Assembly (NCBI GenBank): GCA_029876055.1
Contig: CM056877.1
Location: forward strand, 3,100,001-3,164,000
From: Madurella fahalii
Taxonomy: Eukaryota > Ascomycota > Sordariomycetes > Sordariales
Length of the DNA stretch: 64,000 bases
Direction: 5' to 3'
In this document: in pieces, positions 57,509 through 64,000 of the stretch
Layout: each line of letters begins with the position of its first letter
How positions within the stretch are numbered: the first letter of the stretch is position 1
Made by a program: the position numbers and the translations under genes
Notes under the pieces: generated by a model
Databases searched by the model: none
Told to the model about the DNA's origin: nothing
Seen by the model: only the letters and a program-made list of their open reading frames with translations

Positions 57509-59116
57509 TCACACATTGCTTGTTTCACGCTTGCCCTTATCGCCCTCTTCCAGAGCTGCCCGGAGTTTCTCAGCCAAAGCGCTCCAGTCAACGTCAGTCC
57601 GGCTCCCGTCCAACTGACTTGACGATGCATCATCGCCCTTCTCAACATCTTTACCCTTGAGGGCATCGGCGGGACCGACCATACCCTTCCCGTTGAGCAT
57701 CTGCGTCATGTTATTGCTGGAATGTGCCCTCGTGAGATGAAGTTTCTCCAGCCACAGACTGCCCCAGAGATACCAAAACAGCCAGAGCAGGAGCGTGACA
57801 GCCGTAAGCAACAGACACACGAGTAGATATACCCATGCCCACCCCGAAATGGTCTGCGGCTGGTCTCCCTCGCTTGCGTGAAAGTTGAAGACGCCGGTTG
57901 AGAAGACGGACGATACAAAGGTGGACGGGAGGAAAAAGAGCGTCAGGACGGCAATGGTCTTCATCGAGTTCGAGTCGTGCTTTGTGATGCGGTTGTAGAG
58001 CACGGCCCTCATGCTCTCGACCAGGCGGTCAACCATAGCGGCGTTCTTGAGAAACAGCTCGGCCCGGAGAATGGTAGACTGGATTTCTTCTGTCGTCATG
58101 GACGGCTTACCCGACGTTTCTTCTCTGTCGAGCAACTCAGCCAGTCGGAACAGAGCGTTTGCTTGCTGCAGCATGGTAGAAACGGCGAGTGATGTCTCGG
58201 CTGCTCGTCTAGAGAGCCAAGCGAGATCGACGTTGAGCTTGTCGTAGTCAAAAGACACGGTCTGGTAGCCGTTCTGCTTGAAGATGGCGGCCCGCTCCGT
58301 GACGCCAAGCCGCGATTCCATGCCGTACAGGTCCTTGCGCCAGTTGACGTACGAGTACGAGCGGTACTGGTAGAAGCTCAGCACACTGTTGGCAATGAGC
58401 AGCGGGTCCCGTTTTAGCGCTGCTTTGTTCCTTTCTAGCCAGTCGACGAAGTGATCGACCGAGAGGGGTGCCTCAGCGTCTCGTAGTGACGCGCTTAGCT
58501 TGAGAAAGATGAGGGCCCGGCCGGTCTTTTCTGCCAAGTTGACACGCAATAGACACGTGAATGAGTCGTTCTCGTACGTTGACATGCCAAGCTCTAGGGT
58601 TGTCGGCCGCTCTCCAGACGGATCGAACCCGATGAGGTGCTCAACCATGGACCGCTTTCCAACCAGTTTTCCCAGGAAAGCCGGGCTGAATCCGGCGTCT
58701 CGACATTCCTTGGCAAAGTCGTCGGGACTGATGGAGAATCTCGACTTTTCCTGGCCGGCACCGGTGCCGATCGCAACTTCGAGAGTGGCATCCCCTTTCC
58801 AGCGTTTCAGGGACTGCGAATGCTGCGCCCACTCGTTGGTGGCGGCAAAAGGAACTAGAGCTTTTGCCAGTTCTGCAAATCGAGATGGCGGTTTCTCCTC
58901 GAGGATTCTTTTCAGTTCAGCTGGATCAATGTCGGACCAGGGTATGACCGGTCCGTTGATGTGGGTGCCACTTGTAATCTCTAGGCTTACAGGCAATTTG
59001 AATTCCATGGCACCACTCCTGTTAGAGATACTGGTTATTTCTGGAAAGTCGTCATTTTCAAGAGCCGTTCGTGCAGCGCTCTTGTCTCGACCAGCTTTTT
59101 TCCTTTGTCCTGCCAT
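57509..59116 (-). CDS. CorA-like divalent-cation channel family protein
   Basis: A single exon, 535 aa. The long N-terminal cytosolic part and the helical region (WLSRRAAETSLAVSTMLQQA, RAELFLKNAAMVDRLVESMR) precede two C-terminal membrane helices: TIAVLTLFFLPSTFVSSVFS (TM1) and WAWVYLLVCLLLTAVTLLLW (TM2). This is the CorA Mg2+ channel layout. The GMN motif that closes TM1 in true CorA channels is absent (SVFSTGVFNF instead), as in many fungal CorA-like proteins, so Mg2+ transport is uncertain. The C-terminal tail is charged. The ATG at 59116 is the first in frame. Confidence 0.82.
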   Translation of the reverse strand: MAGQRKKAGRDKSAARTALENDDFPEITSISNRSGAMEFKLPVSLEITSGTHINGPVIPWSDIDPAELKRILEEKPPSRFAELAKALVPFAATNEWAQHSQSLKRWKGDATLEVAIGTGAGQEKSRFSISPDDFAKECRDAGFSPAFLGKLVGKRSMVEHLIGFDPSGERPTTLELGMSTYENDSFTCLLRVNLAEKTGRALIFLKLSASLRDAEAPLSVDHFVDWLERNKAALKRDPLLIANSVLSFYQYRSYSYVNWRKDLYGMESRLGVTERAAIFKQNGYQTVSFDYDKLNVDLAWLSRRAAETSLAVSTMLQQANALFRLAELLDREETSGKPSMTTEEIQSTILRAELFLKNAAMVDRLVESMRAVLYNRITKHDSNSMKTIAVLTLFFLPSTFVSSVFSTGVFNFHASEGDQPQTISGWAWVYLLVCLLLTAVTLLLWLFWYLWGSLWLEKLHLTRAHSSNNMTQMLNGKGMVGPADALKGKDVEKGDDASSSQLDGSRTDVDWSALAEKLRAALEEGDKGKRETSNV

Positions 59117-61454
59117 ATCGTCTGCGCAGTAAAAATCGTGATAATGCGGGGAAAGGATGGAGTTGGCGACACGGGCCGGGGAGCTGGAGCTCTTTCTTTC
59201 GGTTTATGCTGCAGCTTTGACGCTGCAGTGGCCATTGAACGTCGGCGTGGTGACATGACATTGGGCCATGGGCTGGAATCTGAGTGGTTCGCAGATGCAG
59301 GGCATCGGGTTCAAGAGATCATTGGGTGACAAGGGACGTGGTGCTCCTTTTCGGCTGCCCAGTTCCCAGCGCTCTTGCCGCGCGGAGCGTTGCGCCTTCC
59401 AATCGACGCTTATCATATGGCTCCCCCTCATAGATGGCAAGCGCAATGGCTATCCACAGATGGCTGAAAACTGCAAAGACTTCCCTGTTGGTATTTTCAC
59501 ATCCGAAAACAGAATCGACAGCTGCCTCAAGGCATGTTACGGAATTACATTCTTCAAGATATTCCCGTAAGCCTTGTACGACAGCTTCATCTTCTCTGCT
59601 GTAGTCATTTCAGTACCCCACCCCCCCCCCCCCCGGCAATGCACCTCTCCGATTCCACCCCGAAAACCTCGATTGGGCCTGCGCAGCCGTCGTGCCGTAC
59701 GACGACTTCGGATCGTTGGCCACCCAGATTAGCGGCACCACCTTCATACCTAGATTGCTGAGTTGCTCTGCCAGTTGGCTGGGGGGTTGTTTGCTCCGCC
59801 GTCGTGGCATTGCGGGCACACCCTATCGAGAAGAAAATTGGGTTCCTGCAGCCCATTGTGGACCTGCGTCTTAAGACTGGACCAGAACCGCGTGTTGGTG
59901 TGCGGCGCAATCGTATACTTGTACTTGATCTGTCCCAGCATAGGAAAACGTCACGTTGCTCGCGACATCGTAGATAGAATCGTCATTGTTGTTGACGGCG
60001 CCAAGGTTCCACGCCTCCTTGAGTGCTGCAAAGTTGCGATGGGGTGGTGAGTCAGCGACGGGTCCGGGACTGGCCATCAGATTCTTGATGTTCTGCGAAT
60101 TCATGGATATTTCGAGTCGGTCGACACTATGTCATTTCCAGCCTTGAGCGAGCGCACTTTTTCTTTGGGCGCGCCACCGCTTACATACGCCCCCTTGGAC
60201 GCAATCGAGGTATCTTTACTGCCTGGCGTGTTGGAGTAGTACATAGTCATACTTAAGGTGTAATTGCTAGGTGGTAATTGCGGCGTCGCTTTTGCGCGAC
60301 AACAGGCTATCGCCGTTGCTGGGGGTGCCGGCGCCAAACATGATGAGACTAATTACTGAACCCGGATGTCCGGAGTGCTGTCGTGTTGGATTTGAGCACA
60401 TCTTTGCAGACGTATATGGGGTAGATGTTGGCGGCCAGAACATTTTGGAGGAGCTGTAGGGCGAGAACTCTCAATATTATAGACTTTATTTTTGATGTTT
60501 GGGAATCCGGTTGTTGGCGCCCTCAAAGAAGCCCAAGGCGCTATCTTGAAGTTGTTTATTTCACGGATGATACTGGAAAGAAAAGCTCCGTCCCGCCAAG
60601 GCCTGGAAATGATGGGGAGTTTCTTCTGCAATTTATTTTGTCTCTTCCCAGCGGGGTTGGAGATTCCATAGCAGCCTCGATATTCGTGAGTCTCGGCGTT
60701 TTCAAGACTTAAAGCGATTCTGGGCCTTACCTGCCTTGGTAGTCTTTCTTACTTGCAGGAGATCCCGGGATTTTTCCGGCTTTTTTTTTTTCTTCCTCGA
60801 TTGCGAATACAGTGGCTTAGGCGGCCGGATTTGTCCGTTAAGCCAGTCGATTTTAAAGACGAAATGCCGCATGACTTCCGAAGCCTACATCTCGAGAGAC
60901 GGTGTCATCAGCGTACTGGGCTGTGATTGTCACTATATACTTGGGTCTGCAGGTTGAGGGTATTTGAGTTTCTCCTCGTGGCAAGATACGACTTGACAAG
61001 CGATGCGGCAGATGAAGGGGACGACGTTGACGAGAAGGAAGTGATCTTCACAATTGGGGTTAAGGTGACAGCCCGGAAAAGGACGAAATAATGGCGACGA
61101 GCTTGAGTCCTACTGCTCCAAGTCTAACTGCCGTCATAAGTAGGAGTTCTCTTGAAGCGATACCCGATGTGGAGATACCAACCACTCCACCGATTACAAA
61201 TTTGACGGTCGATATCCTCTCAGAAAGCGTTCCTACCGGCACAGCGCCGTCGACCACAACTGGAAGCAGCAGAACTGTTGACCACTGAGTTGGTCAGACC
61301 CACGAAGCAACCCCGGTGTCATTAGAGACTTCTTTGACTTCGTTGTCATTGACTGATGACGAACCACAGAGTAGTGTTTATCATCATGAAGAGATATAGA
61401 GTACAGAAATCGCAATTCAGCCCACCAAGTTTTTGACCGGAAAATTCGACCCTG
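59117..61454. other. Gene-poor stretch with two eroded relics
   Basis: Minus-strand pieces at about 60600-59620 read NSQNIKNLMASPGPVADSPP, EAWNLGAVNNNDDSIYDVAS and, in a shifted frame, TRFWSSLKTQVHNGLQEPNF then LLDRVCPQCHDGGANN. This is a relic of a multi-domain gene of unknown family. A plus-strand Ser/Thr-rich frame at 61091-61398 has one TGA (CGA to TGA) and looks like a piece of a mucin-like protein. A run of about 16 C is at 59617-59634. Confidence 0.35.
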
Positions 61455-62607
61455 TCAAGTTGTCAACAGCCAAACCAGCCCAGCAGCAGTGTCCTTCTTG
61501 TGTCTCTTTGTAAAGTCTGCATGGATAAAAGGCCCCCAGAAACAATGCGGCAAGCCTGCATAGAGATCAGTCTTGACCTCTACACCACTTTCTTTGAGCA
61601 CCTCCTCAAAGATCAGCCCTCCATCGCGGAGAGGATCCATCCCCGCGATCTGCAGATACGTCTTTGGCAGTTTAGACTGGTCTGGGAATAGGATAGGGAG
61701 TGCAAGTGGGCTGGTTTTGTCTGGTTTATACACCGCTAAGCCCTTATTAGTATCATCAAGTTTCCCAGCCGCTGAGGATTAGTGATAGATCAGATATGGC
61801 TTACTCTCGATAAAGTCCATACTCTTGGTAACTAGAATCGGCCCGTCGGCATTCTGCTCCATACTCAAAAAGTAGTCCCTGTACTTTTCCGGCACAGTGT
61901 CCTTATCCATGACCATCGGACAAGCGAGATACAGCCCCGTCAGCGCTGGAAGGACAGGATGTTGCTCTCGATAGAGGTGTGCAATCGCGAGCGCGATATC
62001 CGAGCCGTTACTCTCGCCAGCGAGAATAAACCCCTTGGCCGGGTTGATGTGGAGCTGCCCAAAATTCTGGGCCACCCAGACCAGGCTGTCATATGTGTCA
62101 TGGATCGGCGTCGGGAATGTATGTTCGGGAGCAAGCCGGTACGAAACATCGACCGCAACACCGCCCATCGAGGTAAACAGCTCGCAGAGCCAATCCTGCC
62201 CGTCTAGCTCGCCGAAGACGTATCCGCCCCCGTGGCACACAAACATGCACGGACATCCCTGGGCGGATGGTTTCCGGGGGGTGTACACGCGCGTGGAGAG
62301 CTGCGTGCCGTCGCGGACGGGGATGGTGATGTTTTGGGTCAGAAAGGGCTGGCTGGACGGTTTTGGCTTGGTGCCGTTGCGGATGCTGTAAAACATGCGG
62401 ATGAAGAGGCGGGCCATTTGGATGTCGGCTAGGCTGAGGATCGGTTTTGATCCTGTCCCGGGCGACTTTTCGCGAAAGAGCTGGCTGTGTCAGACACTGC
62501 CAGGGGGGACATTCCACTGTAATTATGGTTGAAAGGCGAGGGGTAGCTACCTTTTCCAACTCCCAATGAGGAGTTGATAGAGCTCGAATCTCTTCGATTG
62601 AGAACAT
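61455..62607 (-). CDS. HSL-type alpha/beta hydrolase (esterase/lipase), three exons
   Basis: Exons (minus) 62607-62551, 62480-61805 and 61735-61455 give 337 aa in one frame. Introns are GTAGCT...AGCCAG and GTAAGC...ACTAAT...GCTTAG. The hormone-sensitive-lipase family signature HGGG is at 102-105 (oxyanion hole), the nucleophile Ser176 is in GESNG, Asp278 is in GMDPLRD and His308 is in LPHCFWG, so the full catalytic triad is present. DVSYRLAPEH (about 130-139) is also typical. There is no signal peptide, so it is likely cytosolic. It would hydrolyse short-chain esters or a pathway intermediate; the substrate is unknown. Confidence 0.88.
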
Positions 62608-64000
62608 GATGACTTGAGCAATGAGGGCTGCTTTCTCGGCGTCGTATGTGAACCTTCCTGGCCGTGTGATGTGGGGTTGACAAGATCAAAAGGTCAGAGG
62701 GCGGAGAAACTTAAATCAGGAAAGATTGGGGGGATGCAGGGAATCACGTGTTATTCCCTTCTGCCTTTTGTTCTGCCTTGGCCAGTGTTGTTCTCCTTAT
62801 AGCGCTGATTCCAATGTGTTTCGGAATAATCCGTCTACACAGCCTCAGGATCGTCAATCACCTTTTGGTCCCAAACTGCATCCCCCCCCCCCCCCCCCCC
62901 AAAAAAAAAAAAAAAAAAAAACTCTGGAGTAGATGTGGTGGCTGGCCCGGATGAGGGTGCTGTGGCAGTGTTTTCCGCTCCCGGATCCTCTACCTAATAA
63001 ACAACTGCATGACCTTCCCAATCCATCTCCAATTGTCAGTCTCTCGCATAGCTGAAGGATTGGCGGCGCGCTCGAGTTACTCTGTCATTCTGCAGATTTT
63101 GCACGCCAAACCTCTCCAATCACCTCAACTGCGCGACGCAGCTTGCGAACATTTGAATATCGAATCGCCAAAAAAAAAAAAAAAAAATGAGACTGTTGAA
63201 TATACGCCAATATCTCATGTTGTATTTAGCGTCGGATGTAAATAGACCACGCCTCAGTCCACGGCCTTCAACCACTTCTAGCCTACCTTTCCTCTCTAAT
63301 CTACATATCTATAGCCTACTAGCCTTGTAAATCCTATATATCCTATATAAGGGATCCCCCTTTCAATATTTTTTTTTTTAAGCTACCTGGGACTGTGAAA
63401 TAAAAAGTTTACTTCGGTGTATTACACTATAATAGTTTCACTATCAGAACTCTACACTTATTGACAACAAGTTGTCTAGGCGATATTATAATTGCTAATT
63501 TAGCAGTCAAGTGTGCGACAGCTATTCTGTGTGTGGAGAAGCTGCAGCACTCTAAACAAGTTGGGAACAGTGGGATTATACATCACAGTATTTTTGACGT
63601 TCTAGCTAAGTTCTTCGCACGGGTGGCCGGTGCTCTCGTTTAACAGGAGAGGGCACTTACTTTTGGCCCCGACCTCTGTAAGTAGGTGGTTAAAAAAAAA
63701 CAGGAGTGACACTAAAGCCATTTATACAAAAACTTAGCCCTAGTGGTTGTGATAATGATGATTTTTTTGCATATGGGGCGGCTCGCTAACCACTGTTGCG
63801 ATGAGGATTTACCAATTAGTGTCACTTTTTGGCCACGCACTTGGCACTTCATGGTGATGTCTCGTACAGGGTTTGATTTGTGAGGAAGCGGGTGGGAACG
63901 CATTCGTGGCCCTTTTAGCGGGTGCTGCGTGGCAACGCTGATTGGTAGCAACTAAGCTGCGAACGGTAATTGGCTAGTATTGCTCGCCCCGAAGGAGACT
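62608..64000. other. Intergenic end of window, homopolymers and a short inverted repeat
   Basis: A C18 run abutting an A20 run lies at about 62883-62920, and an A17 run at about 63171-63187. GTGACACTAA at about 63706 has its inverse TTAGTGTCAC at about 63816, a possible MITE-like pair. No coding family is recognised. Confidence 0.45.

Noticed and set aside
1..64000. CRISPR arrays, rRNA genes or bona fide tRNA genes
   Set aside because: No regular short repeats with spacers, no rRNA sequence, and the only tRNA-like sequences are degenerate boxes inside mobile elements.

Overview
This window reads as nuclear DNA of a filamentous ascomycete (Pezizomycotina, probably a Sordariomycete). The evidence is short introns (about 50-80 nt) with CTRAC-type branch sites, fungal families (BTB, NACHT-HEAT, F-box, GMC oxidoreductase, HSL-type hydrolase), and repeats carrying the signature of repeat-induced point mutation (RIP: CpA to TpA, so CAG/CAA/TGG codons become stops). 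The species is not identifiable from the sequence alone.

The window has two compartments. Positions 1 to about 24.3 kb are AT-rich and dominated by transposons: two related pogo/Fot1-type DNA transposons (1-1061, cut by the window edge, and 22182-24333), a RIP-eroded fragment of the same family (10281-11145), a different pogo element with 103-bp terminal repeats (19083-21297), and a complete RIP-riddled Ty3/gypsy chromovirus (11146-18527). Islands of host genes survive here: a dynamin-like GTPase, a BTB gene with one stop codon, a spliced 94-aa ISG12-like gene, and an NLR (NACHT-HEAT) relic. Positions 24.3-64 kb are richer in GC and genes: an eroded membrane-protein gene, an uncharacterised gene with a pentapeptide repeat, a secreted ADP-ribosyltransferase-like protein, a GMC oxidoreductase, a divergent pair (STAND-like 726-aa protein and 1198-aa AAA+ ATPase), an F-box gene with a RIP-mutated paralogue 10 kb away, a GFA-type zinc protein, a CorA-like channel and an HSL-type hydrolase.

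The most unusual content is a set of very small LTR-like insertions recognisable from TG...CA ends and perfect 5-bp target duplications. They comprise three copies of a 257-268 bp family with tRNA-like A and B boxes (one splits the pogo transposase exactly in frame), a 391-bp element with 92-bp direct terminal repeats, and a 215-bp solo LTR placed in DNA that had already been RIP-mutated. A second unusual feature is an apparent intron-containing gene running antisense between the chromovirus pol region and its 3' LTR. Intact spliced genes were reconstructed by hand from splice signals; every boundary is a prediction.
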